From the NCBI RefSeq assembly GCF_958298935.1, contig NC_084942.1, positions 4,533,501 through 4,597,500 on the forward strand: 64,000 nucleotides of DNA. The letters run 5' to 3'. Numbering within the stretch: the stretch's first letter is position 1; each line of letters starts with the position of its first letter. The notes beneath the pieces were generated by a model, which was given only the letters and a program-made list of their open reading frames with translations, had not been told where the DNA came from and did no database searches. This document shows, piece by piece, positions 37,672 to 48,108 of the stretch. The DNA comes from Phragmites australis (taxonomy: Eukaryota > Streptophyta > Magnoliopsida > Poales > Poaceae). Both the position numbers and the translations under genes were made by a program.

Positions 37672-38174
37672 GTGCTCGGGAGAGAGTGCTCGGGGCTGCA
37701 CGTGGCAGCCCCCGAGGACTCGGTGCCCCGAAGGTCCCGCTGAAGTGCTCGGGAGAGAGTGCTCGGGGCTGCACGTGGCAGCCCCCGAGGACTCGGTGCC
37801 CCGAAGGTCCCGCTGAAGTGCTCGGGAGAGAGTGCTCGGGGCTGCACGTGGCAGCCCCCGAGGACTCGGTGCCCCGAAGGTCCCGCTGAAGTGCTCGGGA
37901 GAGAGTGCTCGGGGCTGCACGTGGCAGCCCCCGAGGACTCGGTGCCCCGAAGGTCCCGCTGAAGTGCTCGGGAGAGAGTGCTCGGGGCTGCACGTGGCAG
38001 CCCCCGAGGACTCGGTGCCCCGAAGGTCCCGCTGAAGTGCTCGGGAGAGAGTGCTCGGGGCTGCACGTGGCAGCCCCCGAGGACTCGGTGCCCCGAAGGT
38101 CCCGCTGAAGTGCTCGGGAGAGAGTGCTCGGGGCTGCACGTGGCAGCCCCCGAGGACTCGGTCCCCCGAAGGTT
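37672..38174 (+). repeat. 73-bp tandem array, six full units plus one variant
   Basis: Units start at 37672, 37745, 37818, 37891, 37964, 38037 and 38110 (the last diverges after about 54 bases). Each has GGGCTGCACGTGGCAGCCC, a perfect hairpin whose loop and stem contain the G-box/ABRE core CACGTGGC, and GTGCTCGGGAGAGAGTGCTC at its start. The array lies about 490 bp upstream of the LTR TATA box. Confidence 0.95.
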
Positions 38175-38661
38175 CGCGCAAGCTCGTTCAAAGACTCGAA
38201 GGGCCCCGTCGTCAGGGTGTCATCCAGTCAAGGGCCCGATGCCGCATTTAATAGGCGCGCGTGGCCTGACATTCTGACATCCTGACATTCTCGGCTGCCC
38301 ACGCCCCAGTGTCAGACCCTGCCATGCAATGGCAGGGGGGCGTGGGTCCATTAAATGCACGGGTCCCGTCCCGTTTTCGCCTGCGCGCCTCGGGATAACG
38401 TCGCCAGAATCGAAGCGCTCGGCCTGCCACCCTGCCCTGGCAGGAGAACAAGACAGGGTGGGCGCACCGGGCACCTCTGAGGCTGTCCGGTGGGCCCTTT
38501 TCAGAGCACCCCGAAGCTTCCGCAGCGGCTGGTGGTCGAATACACGCCGCCTTCCTCCACCGCCCCTGTCACTTCGCCAAAATGAAATGATTACGCCTTT
38601 CTCCGTGGCACCTGGGCATTCGCGTCCCCTCTTTCCCATTCAGGATATGTCGAGGTCGGCG

Positions 38662-38676
38662 CACCTATAAAAGGAA
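38662..38676 (+). promoter_or_regulatory. LTR TATA box
   Basis: CACCTATAAAAGGAA, duplicated at about 46023-46037 in the 3' LTR. It is in + orientation and agrees with the primer-binding site position. Confidence 0.75.
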
Positions 38677-39064
38677 AGGATGGAGGACACCGAAAGAAAG
38701 AAGAAGAAGGAGAGGAGAGTCAGTCGAAGAACAAGAAAACAACAGCCCCCGATCGCAAGACGATCAAGAGACCAGCTAGCTAGAACATAAGAGCCTCCAG
38801 CTCTTTGTAAACAGCTCTCCTTGGAGAACCAGATATATCCTTGAAGGATCCCCTTCAAGGATAGATATAACACTCATACAGGAGTAGGGTGTTACGCCCC
38901 CGCGCGGCCCGAACCTGTTCAAAAACCCGGTGTACCCGCAAGCCAGCGCATTTACTTCCGTTCCCGCTTTTTTCCCGTACAAGCTTTTCTAGGATCATCC
39001 CCCCGGCCGAATCTCTAAAGAGGGGTCTCTCGGGATCCCTGCGACAGGAGTTCACTCTCCGACA

Positions 39065-39085
39065 GCTGGCGCGCCAGGTAGGGGG
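39065..39085 (+). promoter_or_regulatory. Primer-binding site
   Basis: TGGCGCGCCAGGTAGGGG follows the CCGACA end of the 5' LTR by two bases, as in many large grass gypsy-type elements. Confidence 0.75.
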
Positions 39086-39131
39086 GAATATCCCTAGATT
39101 GTTTGTTTCCCTTTTTTCTCCACAGGAAAAG

Positions 39132-39452
39132 ATGGCCGGTGGGCACCGTCTCCAGCGTTCCGGCTCCACTTCCAGTAACGGAACGCCGCCCCACGACCAA
39201 GAGGTTTTTCCCGCCCAAGGGGATCGGGGCGCTGGGCCCATCAGCGCCGCCGCTGCCGGCGTACTCTCCGACCCCCAGCAGATGGTCGGGGCCCCGGCCG
39301 CTAGGTCCGCCTCTGGATCACCTCGAGACCCTACCCCGGGCAGGTTCTTTCAGGTTGGCTACGGAGGAAGGGCAGCCACTCCCGAATCCGTGGAACATCG
39401 AGCATCTTCGACGCTTCTACCCATAGACGGTCAAGCTCGCGGTTCAGGTTGA
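39132..39452 (+). CDS. Short sense ORF of the LTR element, possible gag leftover
   Basis: 106 codons from MAGGHRLQRSGSTSSNG, about 65 bases after the primer-binding site, where gag normally begins. It is Ser/Gly/Pro/Arg-rich, with no zinc knuckle or capsid motif. It may be a truncated gag N-terminus retained because this region holds packaging signals. It could equally be non-coding. Confidence 0.4.
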   Translation: MAGGHRLQRSGSTSSNGTPPHDQEVFPAQGDRGAGPISAAAAGVLSDPQQMVGAPAARSASGSPRDPTPGRFFQVGYGGRAATPESVEHRASSTLLPIDGQARGSG

Positions 39453-39599
39453 TAAGGCCGGGGGCTTCTCCCCGCCCGAGCGGTCTGAAGGCTTCGCCCC
39501 GTGTGGTAAATTGCTGTCACCCAACCTTGTAAATATCGTACATTCAGTATTTTAATAAGCAATCACTATGTCAAATTATTTCTCTGAATTCCCTATGTT

Positions 39600-40690
39600 T
39601 AATCTGTCTGGTGAGGTGCTCGGTTGTGCGAGAAAAAGTTCGCTCTCTCATTTTTTCCCGTTGACAAAAGAATCCCAATCGGTATACATGCGAGCAGTCG
39701 CCGCTGACTTACGTCCGACATGGTAGGCTGTGGTATTCGGTGTCGTAACGGGCTCCCGGGCACTAACCGAGTTTCGGGGCGCTTTGGGTAATCCCATCAC
39801 TCGAGCTACTCGAGTAGGCCGGAGCTCAGGCCCCCGGAGCGGGCTGTCGGTGCTCGGTCTGGCCTGTCATACCCGGGCGCCACCGAACCATAGGACCTCT
39901 AGGTTATGCCTCTGTCCACCCTTGTCTGCCGGTTCGGGTATTCGAGAGGTCTCGGGTCGAAAAAACGAGAGCAGTCTATGGCAAGTACCGCACTAACAGA
40001 GCGCACCAGACAAAGAAATTCTATATTCTCTCTTTCAAGTCACAGGTCGGCAATCACAAGCAGTTCGGCCGCAAGGGCTTCAATGCCCCGGTATCTGGTC
40101 GGCCCCAAGGGTCTTCGGGTGGTCCTACCGCCTAGGCTTGGGTGGTCGAGATCACCCGACCCTGGGAGCCTCGTATGCCTCTGAGCGCTCGGGCGCTCCG
40201 TTGAAAGAATCAAGTCCCCGGGCCCCCGAGCTCGGAATCAACCCCTTCTGGATCGGCTGGCCGGAAGGCCGACGGCTGTCCGGTGAGTGGTTATGACCAG
40301 ACAAGTCTGTTTTCAGTGAATTTATGTTCCCGAGTCCTTCTCGGGGGCTCTTGCGCTTTAATCTGCTCGGTGAGGTGGTCTCCTGGCACGCAAAAACCCT
40401 GCCACGTGTCGGCTTTTTTCCAGAACGACAGAGCGGTTCGTAGAAAGGAGTACCGTGCGTGCGGTAACGTCTGACCGAAGCCCTTCGTGGTGGTCGTGGT
40501 GTTCGGTCCGCTCTTAAGGACCCCGAGCACTACCGGGTCCTCAGGTGCCCTGGGTAATCCTATCACTCGAGCTGCTCGAGTGGTCCGGAGCTCAGGCCTT
40601 GGGGGCAGGCTGTCAGTGCTCGGTCCGGCCCTTTTTTGAGCCCGGGCACCACCGGACCGCGAGGACTCTTGGTCACATTCTCGCTCACAC
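39600..40690 (+). repeat. Diverged internal duplication in the LTR element
   Basis: 39608-39880 and 40366-40645 share the same order of words: CTGGTGAGGTG / CTCGGTGAGGTG, GTGTCGTAACGGG / GTGGTGTTCGGTCC, TGGGTAATCC.ATCACTCGAGCT.CTCGAGT, CCGGAGCTCAGGCC and GGCTGTC.GTGCTCGGTC. The two copies lie about 750 bp apart and are considerably diverged, unlike the LTRs. Confidence 0.6.
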
Positions 40691-41100
40691 GCGTCTCCCT
40701 TCTACCGGCTGAGTGGTCGCAAAGTGAAAAGGTGTCCGCTGGGCACGGCGTGTTCCGGGCAGGGCCGTTCCATCTCCCGAGCAACGGAGTCTGTGTCTTT
40801 GTTTCTTAAACTAGGCAGTACGGACTCGCGAGAGCTTGAAGGCTGGCTGCGCCAACGCCAGCAACCAGAACAACTTCATTTCTCGGGGATGGGAAGGTCG
40901 GGAGCGGCCCGACTGAGTACTCCTCGGGACTTCCAGGCGGAGCGCCAGAGGAAACATCAAGCATACAGAGAAATTGGAGTTGCGAGCCCAAGGAAAAGCT
41001 GCCATTATATTCACAAGACATAGACAAAGCATTTTTCTAAGGGTTCACTCCTAATATTCACTCCTGCATCTACAACAAAAGAAAAAAGGGCGCCGAAGGC

Positions 41101-44100
41101 CTAGTCAGCGGCAGAGGCGTCGGCTGAGTCCTCTGAGTCGTCCCCGGGGGCTGGCGGTGGCGGCACCTCTCGCCTGAAGCCGGCCGCCACCGCAGAGGCG
41201 GTACTCCTAACCGCTGCTCGGGCGACCTCCTCCTCAGCCTCGACCACTCCCTCCCGCGCCGGCTCCAATGGGAAGTCCGGGTCCCTGCTTCGGTAGCAGG
41301 CCAGGACATGCTCGGCCACGGCTTGGGCCAAGCCACGTCCCTCCCGGGCGGCAAGTTCCTGAACTGCCCAGGGCAGGGTCTCGAGGCGCTCGCAGACCTG
41401 CTGCAGCTCCAACACTTGTCGTGCGGGGCCGTCGCCCTTCGTGTCGCCGACAAGCCGCCCAAGACCACCTTTCTCCATGGCCCGTCGCATCCGCCGGAGT
41501 ATATCCTCCAGCATCTGCACGAGGTTGACCCGCGAAACAAAGGCTGCCTCGAGCTTCTCCCTGGCAGCCCGCAGCTGTGCCTCGAGTCCCTGGTCCTCGG
41601 CCGGACCGGAAGAACCGCCAGCTGCGGCGGGGACGGCATCCTGCTTCGCCTTAGCCACCACCTCGGACAGGGCTTGTTCACGGGCGGTCAGTTCCGCCTC
41701 GTGTTTCGCATTCTCTTCCGCCCTGGTAGCCGCGGTGGCCGCCGCGGCAGCGGCTTCGCCCTCCCGGCGACTCAGCTCGCCCTCTCGGCGATTCAGTTCG
41801 CCTTCCCGGCGACTCAGCTCATTCTCCCGCCGGGCCAGCACCTCCTCCTGCTGGACCACCGAATCCTCCCGGGCTCCGAGATCAGACGCTAATAGCTCGT
41901 TATCCACTTCCCGGATGGAGACGTCCTCTTCCCAGCGCTTGACTTCTCCTCTGATCTTCTGGAGGTCGTCTTCCCAGCGCTGGAGGTCGGCGCGCGTCGT
42001 CTCGACCGCGCCCTCTCGGCGGGCCAGCTCGGCCTGCCGCTCCTCTGCAAGCCGTTCCCGGGCCGTGACTGCCGCCTCCCTCACCTGCGCCTGCCCCATC
42101 CTGGCAAGGGCCTCGGCCGCCTGCTGCCTCGACGCCTCAGCCAGGCGGGCGGCGTCTTCTCGTTCCCGCGCGGCCTCTGCCCGCGCGGTCCTCAGGCCTT
42201 CTCGTTCCCGCGCGGCTTCCGCACGGATGTCCTCCAGGAGCTTCTGCTCCCGCGCGGCTGCCGCACGGGCCTCCTCTCGGGCGCCCGCCAGCTGCGCCTT
42301 CTCCAGTACCAGGCGGGCGTGCTCGGCCTCGAGCTCCCCCTCCTTGGCCTCCACCGCCGCGCCCAACTGCCCGACTGCGGCTCGGACGCCTTCAATGGCG
42401 GCCAAGAGGGGATCGGCAGGCCGGCCAGGCACTGCGAGCGCCGGTGGGTCCCAGGCTTCTCCGCCGGATGCCTCCAGGGGGGCCGAGCTCTCCACAGGGC
42501 CCTGTGCCGCCATCCGCCCCGGGCTCTGCCTGCCCGGGGTAGGCTCCTCCGGAGCCAAGGCCTCGGACGGCAGCTGCGTTCCCGCATCAGCCGCCTTGCC
42601 CACCGGCCCCGGCGAGGCATCCGCCTCCACCGTTCTCCGCCCCGGGCTCTCCGCGCCCGGGGTAGGCTCCGCCGGCGCCCTTCCGGTAGTCGCCGCCACC
42701 GCCTCTCTCCCTATGGCCGCCACGTCGATTGGCGCCTCCACGTCGATTGGCGCCTCCGCCGTTCCTACACTGGCCTCCGCTGGCGCAGCGGGCAGGTTCG
42801 GCTCTGGCCTTGGCGCCTGCTCCCTCTCCGTCGCCGCAACGCCTGCGGCCGGCCTACGGGAGACAAGTAAAAGTTGTCAAAACTTAGTTCGGGCCGAAAG
42901 GACCCATGGAAAAGCAAGAAAAATGACTCACCGATACCGCCATTTGGCCGCTGGGAGCCTAATGTCCGGGTCCGGTGCCGTCGGTCCGGACCCCTCCCGC
43001 TGCCTCTTCCGCTGAGGGCTCGGCTGGGCCACCGCGCGGGCCTCGGGTGCCGCCGCACGAGTCTCGGTCTCCGCCGCGCAGGTCGCAGGCGTCGGCGCGG
43101 GCCCCATCCGCACCAGGCGCGGCTCCAGCACCGGAAACGCCGCCGCCGCCGTCGGCGACGGCGGAGACTCCGGCAGCAGGATCAAGGCCCGGGGTCGTTT
43201 TCCCCGGTCTCCCGGCGTCAACTCTTCAGCAGCTTCAGGGGCGCCCTCTTCTCTGGCGCGGCGGCTACTGCTTGTGGCGGCCCCGTCGCCAGCCTGCGCC
43301 GAGCTGCCAACAACCTCCTCACCCAGGAGTTCTTCCAGCCCGGGGAGCTCAGAGGCCTCGGGACTCCGGCTTCTTGGCCGGTCCACGGGCCCTTGGGCGT
43401 CAAACTCCGGCAGCCGCCTCATGATAGCCACCCGGTCGGGATGGGCGCAGAGCGCCATCTCCGGCCACGGGAGCTCCGCCCGGCTCATGTCCTCCGACCC
43501 GGTGATCACTCGGGTCATCCCTCGCAGCTCCGCCTGCCCCAGATCCCAACTCGCGCCGATCTGGGTCCTAGTGATGTCCTCCGGCCCGGTATAGAACCAG
43601 CTTGGTCGGGCCCGCTCCCGCAAGGGCGCCAGTCGTCGACGCAGGAAGTCCACGACCACCATGACAGAGGTCAGCCCGGACTCGCGCAGCTCCAAGATGC
43701 GCTCCAGCACCGGCTTTAGCCTCTCATCTTCTGGCGGCGGCGCCTCCCACGTCGATCGCCGAGGTTCCGCCGCCTTCTCTGGCAGTTCGAGCCGCTCGTG
43801 GGGGTCGATGTCGACGAAGAACCAGTCCCGTCGCCATTCCTCCCATTTGCTGCGCACCACCTGGGGAATATAATGGTCCCCCAGGCCTTCCCGGAGCCGA
43901 AGGTTGCAGCACCCCGCGACGTCCGCCGTGGAGTGCCCCCTCTTCTTCCCCACCGGCCGAAGGACGAAGAAGTGGCGAAGCAGCGTCGCCGACGGCATCA
44001 CCCCCACGAACATTTCGCAGAGATGTGCGAAGACCGCCAACGCCACGACGGAATTGGGGCTTAAGTGCGCCATTTGGATGCCGTACGTCTCCAGCACTTG

Positions 44101-44343
44101 CAGGAAGAAGGCGGAGAACGGCGGCACTAGCCCCGCCGCCACGAAGGAGGTGAAGAGGACGATTCGTCCAGGAACGGTCGTCGTCGGCGTCAGAGTCGCC
44201 GGCCTCACCACCACAGCACCCTCCTGACCTTCCGGCACCAGCAGCTTCTTGATTTTATCCGCCGCCTCCTCATTCCTCAGGCGTGATTCCGGCAAGATGC
44301 TGTCCGGAGTCCTATCCCGGCGTCCTCCTCCAACCCTCGTCAT
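41101..44343 (-). CDS. Antisense gene in the LTR element: putative gypsy-type transposon domain plus long coiled coil
   Basis: Two exons, 44343-42932 and 42853-41101, are joined by a 78-bp GT-AG intron (GTGAGT..CCGTAG) and give 1054 residues in one frame. An ATG at 44496 would extend it by 51 residues, but it sits within about 15 bases of the apparent TATA box, so the ATG at 44343 (MTRVGGGRRDRTPD) is preferred. Residues about 45-140 (LVPPFSAFFLQVLETYG, HLSPNSVVALAVFAHLCEMF) match the plant 'putative gypsy type transposon' domain (PF04195 type). The middle is Pro/Ser/Ala-rich with a basic KRPR stretch. The second exon is almost entirely a Glu/Ala/Arg/Gln coiled coil with RREGELNRREGELSRREGE repeats (about 41755-41830) and ends acidic. 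Function is unknown. It is not transposase, RT or integrase. Antisense genes of this sort are known in some large grass gypsy elements. The frame is intact over 3.1 kb, which supports recent use. Confidence 0.75.
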
Positions 44344-44498
44344 CTCAGCGGAGTGGAAGGCGTTTTTTGGTGGTGAAGAGAGAGAGAGAAGGAAGAACGC
44401 TCCGGTCGCCTGGGAATTTCCTAGGGGCTTCGAAGCGCAAAGGAAGCAGGAGCACGGGTGCGAAAGAGCGTGAAAAAGGGGAACGGACCGATCCATTC

Positions 44499-44516
44499 CC
44501 CCTTTTATATCTCAAA
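44499..44516 (-). promoter_or_regulatory. TATA box for the antisense gene
   Basis: The reverse strand reads GAGATATAAAAGGGGG about 160 bases upstream of the ATG at 44343. It lies inside the element, 350 bp from the 3' LTR, and is separate from the LTR promoter. Confidence 0.6.
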
Positions 44517-44866
44517 ATTCAAAAACTGCCGCCCCGGACGGTTCGCTCGGCGAAACGTCGCCTCGGTCGACGCAACTGTCAGGCGAATCTCCCGCCGATC
44601 GCGCGATGTCAGCGGTTGCCAGGCGTATTTTTCCTCGATCTGCGCGGCGACCGCGCGGGCCGCCCGTATGATTATCGAGCCCTTCGGAAGTTGAGTGGAC
44701 ACGCGTCCACTCATTTTCCCGTTGGGGCATACTTGATGTCTAAAATCCGCAGGGACCACCTCTCGAAAGCTTGCCACATGGCGTCCGGCCAGCCTTGGCC
44801 TCGGTCGCGACGAAGGGCCCATTCGCAGTCTCCGTCCCATCGACTGCCAGCGGGCCCGGGGGCTAC

Positions 44867-46425
44867 TGTCGGTGTATTTAGAACCAGGGGTCCCTAAGTC
44901 CCGAGGCCAGACCGGCCGTCCACCACATATCACCACCCTGCAAGATAGGTAGAAACAGAGTGCTCGGGAGAGAGTGCTCGGGGCTGCACGTGGCAGCCCC
45001 CGAGGACTCGGTGCCCCGAAGGTCCCGCTGAAGTGCTCGGGAGAGAGTGCTCGGGGCTGCACGTGGCAGCCCCCGAGGACTCGGTGCCCCGAAGGTCCCG
45101 CTGAAGTGCTCGGGAGAGAGTGCTCGGGGCTGCACGTGGCAGCCCCCGAGGACTCGGTGCCCCGAAGGTCCCGCTGAAGTGCTCGGGAGAGAGTGCTCGG
45201 GGCTGCACGTGGCAGCCCCCGAGGACTCGGTGCCCCGAAGGTCCCGCTGAAGTGCTCGGGAGAGAGTGCTCGGGGCTGCACGTGGCAGCCCCCGAGGACT
45301 CGGTGCCCCGAAGGTCCCGCTGAAGTGCTCGGGAGAGAGTGCTCGGGGCTGCACGTGGCAGCCCCCGAGGACTCGGTGCCCCGAAGGTCCCGCTGAAGTG
45401 CTCGGGAGAGAGTGCTCGGGGCTGCACGTGGCAGCCCCCGAGGACTCGGTGCCCCGAAGGTCCCGCTGAAGTGCTCGGGAGAGAGTGCTCGGGGCTGCAC
45501 GTGGCAGCCCCCGAGGACTCGGTCCCCCGAAGGTTCGCGCAAGCTCGTTCAAAGACTCGAAGGGCCCCGTCGTCAGGGTGTCATCCAATCAAGGGCCCGA
45601 TGCCGCATTTAATAGGCGCGCGTGGCCTGACATTCTGACATCCTGACATTCTCGGCTGCCCACGCCCCAGTGTCAGACCCTGCCATGCAATGGCAGGGGG
45701 GCGTGGGTCCATTAAATGCACGGGTCCCGTCCCGTTTTCGCCTGCGCGCCTCGGGATAACGTCGCCAGAATCGAAGCGCTCGGCCTGCCACCCTGCCCTG
45801 GCAGGAGAACAAGACAGGGTGGGCGCACCGGGCACCTCTGAGGCTGTCCGGTGGGCCCTTTTCAGAGCACCCCGAAGCTTCCGCAGCGGCTGGTGGTCGA
45901 ATACACGCCGCCTTCCTCCACCGCCCCTGTCACTTCGCCAAAATGAAATGATTACGCCTTTCTCCGTGGCACCTGGGCATTCGCGTCCCCTCTTTCCCAT
46001 TCAGGATATGTCGAGGTCGGCGCACCTATAAAAGGAAAGGATGGAGGACACCGAAAGAAAGAAGAAGAAGGAGAGGAGAGTCAGTCGAAGAACAAGAAAA
46101 CAACAGCCCCCGATCGCAAGACGATCAAGAGACCAGCTAGCTAGAACATAAGAGCCTCCAGCTCTTTGTAAACAGCTCTCCTTGGAGAACCAGATATATC
46201 CTTGAAGGATCCCCTTCAAGGATAGATATAACACTCATACAGGAGTAGGGTGTTACGCCCCCGCGCGGCCCGAACCTGTTCAAAAACCCGGTGTACCCGC
46301 AAGCCAGCGCATTTACTTCCGTTCCCGCTTTTTTCCCGTACAAGCTTTTCTAGGATCATCCCCCCGGCCGAATCTCTAAAGAGGGGTCTCTCGGGATCCC
46401 TGCGACAGGAGTTCACTCTCCGACA
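44867..46425 (+). repeat. 3' LTR of the young element (1559 bp)
   Basis: Identical to the 5' LTR apart from one extra 73-bp unit (1559 - 1486 = 73) and G to A at 45587. Units start at 44960, 45033, 45106, 45179, 45252, 45325, 45398 and 45471 (partial). Confidence 0.93.
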
Positions 46426-46430
46426 CAAAT

Positions 46431-46950
46431 GCTGCAATAAACTTCGAGTCTTCTCTTGGTTACTTCTCATGGACAAACTGAACACAAGAAACATACTCCG
46501 AAAGAAAAATTTCAAGGTTGAAGGTAATAACTACAACTGCGTCCTCTGCAAAGAGCACACTGAAGAAACTGCACTTCACCTCTTCTTTGAATGCTGCTTC
46601 AATAAGAGATGTTGGAGCCTCTTGGGAATCAATTGGAATCTGAACCATCCCTTGTTCAGTATAATGGCATAGGCAAAACAGAGCTTCAATTACACCTTTT
46701 ACATAGAAGTCTTCATCATTGCTGCTTGGGGCATCTGGAAGCAACGAAATAGCATGATCTTTGAGCATAAACAGCCTTCTGCCCAATCCTGGAGGACAAA
46801 TTTTGCTGATGAAGTTTTACTTCAAGTAAACAAAATAAAGGATGACAAAAGATTTAAGATCTTAGAATAGATAGAAGCTGTTTTTCCTAGAATCTAATCC
46901 TCTCTTCTCGGCACCTACTGCCACTCTTGGTCCTCTTTCAGGCTTTCTTT
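46431..46950 (+). pseudogene. LINE C-terminal zf-RVT region
   Basis: The frame reads NKLRVFSWLLLMDKLNTRN ... CVLCKEHTEETALHLFFEC, the zinc-binding zf-RVT domain found at the end of plant LINE and other RT proteins. It continues with FIIAAWGIWKQRN. This is the direct continuation of the RT piece left of the nested element. Confidence 0.82.
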
Positions 46951-47049
46951 TCTTCTTTTGCCCAACTTGGGCCTTTTTTTTTCCACTAATAAAATTTCAC
47001 AGTAGGGGCTTCCCCTACTGTTTTCCTTTCAAAAAAGTGTAAGGAGATA

Positions 47050-47880
47050 ACAGACCCTTTTAAATCCAGGCTCCATGCTACCAGAAAGAACCACTACCAC
47101 TTGGGACTCACTCCCCGTTACAACCATCAATCCCTTCCATATGATCAATGCCGATGTAACAATCACACTTGCCAAGAGAAACATTTAACAATTAAAACTC
47201 CATCATGGGACTCCTGTTGCAATCAACAGTCAAAACAGCTAATTGCAGCGAAACCCCAACAAGTAAGTAACTTAGCCAGATAACGAGGTAAATATCACAC
47301 ATTTATTGTATAAAAACCTTTTGCAAGCATGGAATAGTGTCAGGAACAAAAATATATGGGCGTTCCTCAAGAGAGCATGTATCAAGAACCCCAGTTAGCC
47401 TCTCTACAACTGTCGTCCAATGCAATGCTTTTCTATTGCTCACTCCCGTATACATAGCTTAATGCATAAAGGGGAAGGCACCCCTGTTGATCCAATAGTG
47501 TTGAAGAAACCCAAGATCGAGATTATCAACGAAAAGGGTGGTGGAGTCCAGCTGAAGCAAGTTGAAGAGCTTCAATCTAGCAAGTTGCGGTGTTGCCGTA
47601 GTTGCTTGTTAGTTTTCTGTTTTCGCCATGAATCGGAGTGGTTATCACTGCGATGAGCTTAAACCATGTAAACTCATCATTTCATAATGGAACTGGGGGT
47701 AAACCCTTTTATCGAGAAAAAACTCCCGTATAATTATTTAGGAAAAAACTACTTACAGTGGCACCAGATCAAGAGCCCCAAGAGTCCCCTCCCCCGATCT
47801 TAAACCCTCCCAAAATCTGAAACCGATCGGTCTACCCACCAAAATCCTACTGGAACCAAATCACACGGTAAAGGAGACCA
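47050..47880. other. Intergenic between LINE and GA-rich patch
   Basis: No gene is recognised. This is the original continuation of the DNA into which the LINE inserted (it follows the second 13-bp duplication). Confidence 0.4.
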
Positions 47881-47899
47881 TAAGAACTACACGGCTCCC

Positions 47900-48056
47900 G
47901 ATGCGGGACGCACTGATCTTAGCTCCAGAAAACAGGATCAGTGGAGGAGAAGAAGAGATTGCGGCAGAGGGCGCCACCGAGGCTGATGATACTGCGCGAG
48001 CACGTGGCGGGTCTGCATCGAGCAGATCGACCCCAGCATGTCACCGACGAACCCCA

Positions 48057-48108
<52 letters not shown>

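Larger units (their letters stand above)
37579..39064 (+). repeat. 5' LTR of the young element (1486 bp)
   Basis: TG..CA termini (TGTCGG / CCGACA, inverted). It contains the 73-bp repeat array (37672-38174), a TATA box CCTATAAAAGG near 38664-38674 and an AGAAGAAGAAGG-type leader. Confidence 0.93.
37579..46425 (+). mobile_element. Young large LTR retrotransposon (LARD-like) with antisense gene
   Basis: The 8,847-bp element has 5' LTR 37579-39064 and 3' LTR 44867-46425, flanked by CAAAT (37574-37578; 46426-46430). A primer-binding site TGGCGCGCCAGGTAGGGG follows the 5' LTR. A purine/G-rich tract (GCGGGCCCGGGGGCTAC) precedes the 3' LTR. No protease, RT, RNase H or integrase is present in 39065-44866, so it must move with enzymes from a related element, probably of the RIRE2/Dasheng-type gypsy group. 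The interior has a short sense frame and a large antisense two-exon gene. One base substitution (38226 versus 45587) and one 73-bp unit are the only LTR differences seen. Confidence 0.93.
35862..47036 (+). mobile_element. LINE (plant L1 type), 5'-truncated, split by a younger LTR element
   Basis: The element is flanked by a perfect 13-bp duplication, GTGTAAGGAGATA, at 35849-35861 and 47037-47049. It ends in a short A-run. After removing 37579-46430 it is 2323 bp, beginning inside the reverse transcriptase and ending after the zf-RVT region, which is the pattern of an incompletely copied LINE. The sequence at 37578 continues precisely at 46431 (..TCAAACAAATGCT/GCTGC..), proving the nesting order. 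Frame breaks show that it is inactive. Confidence 0.92.

Noticed and set aside
37672..38174. Tandem units resembling a CRISPR array
   Set aside because: The units are contiguous 73-bp repeats with no unique spacers and lie in a eukaryotic LTR.
37565..38277. Long repetitive open frames on both strands of the LTR arrays (for example 37565-38191 and 44505-45542)
   Set aside because: They arise because 73 bp is read through in cycling frames of a stop-free GC-rich repeat; there is no start context, domain or splice support, and they are the same in both LTRs.
41441..43015. 524-codon plus-strand frame opposite the antisense gene
   Set aside because: It is Ser/Arg/Ala-rich noise mirrored from the coiled-coil codons on the minus strand, and it spans the intron of the real gene.
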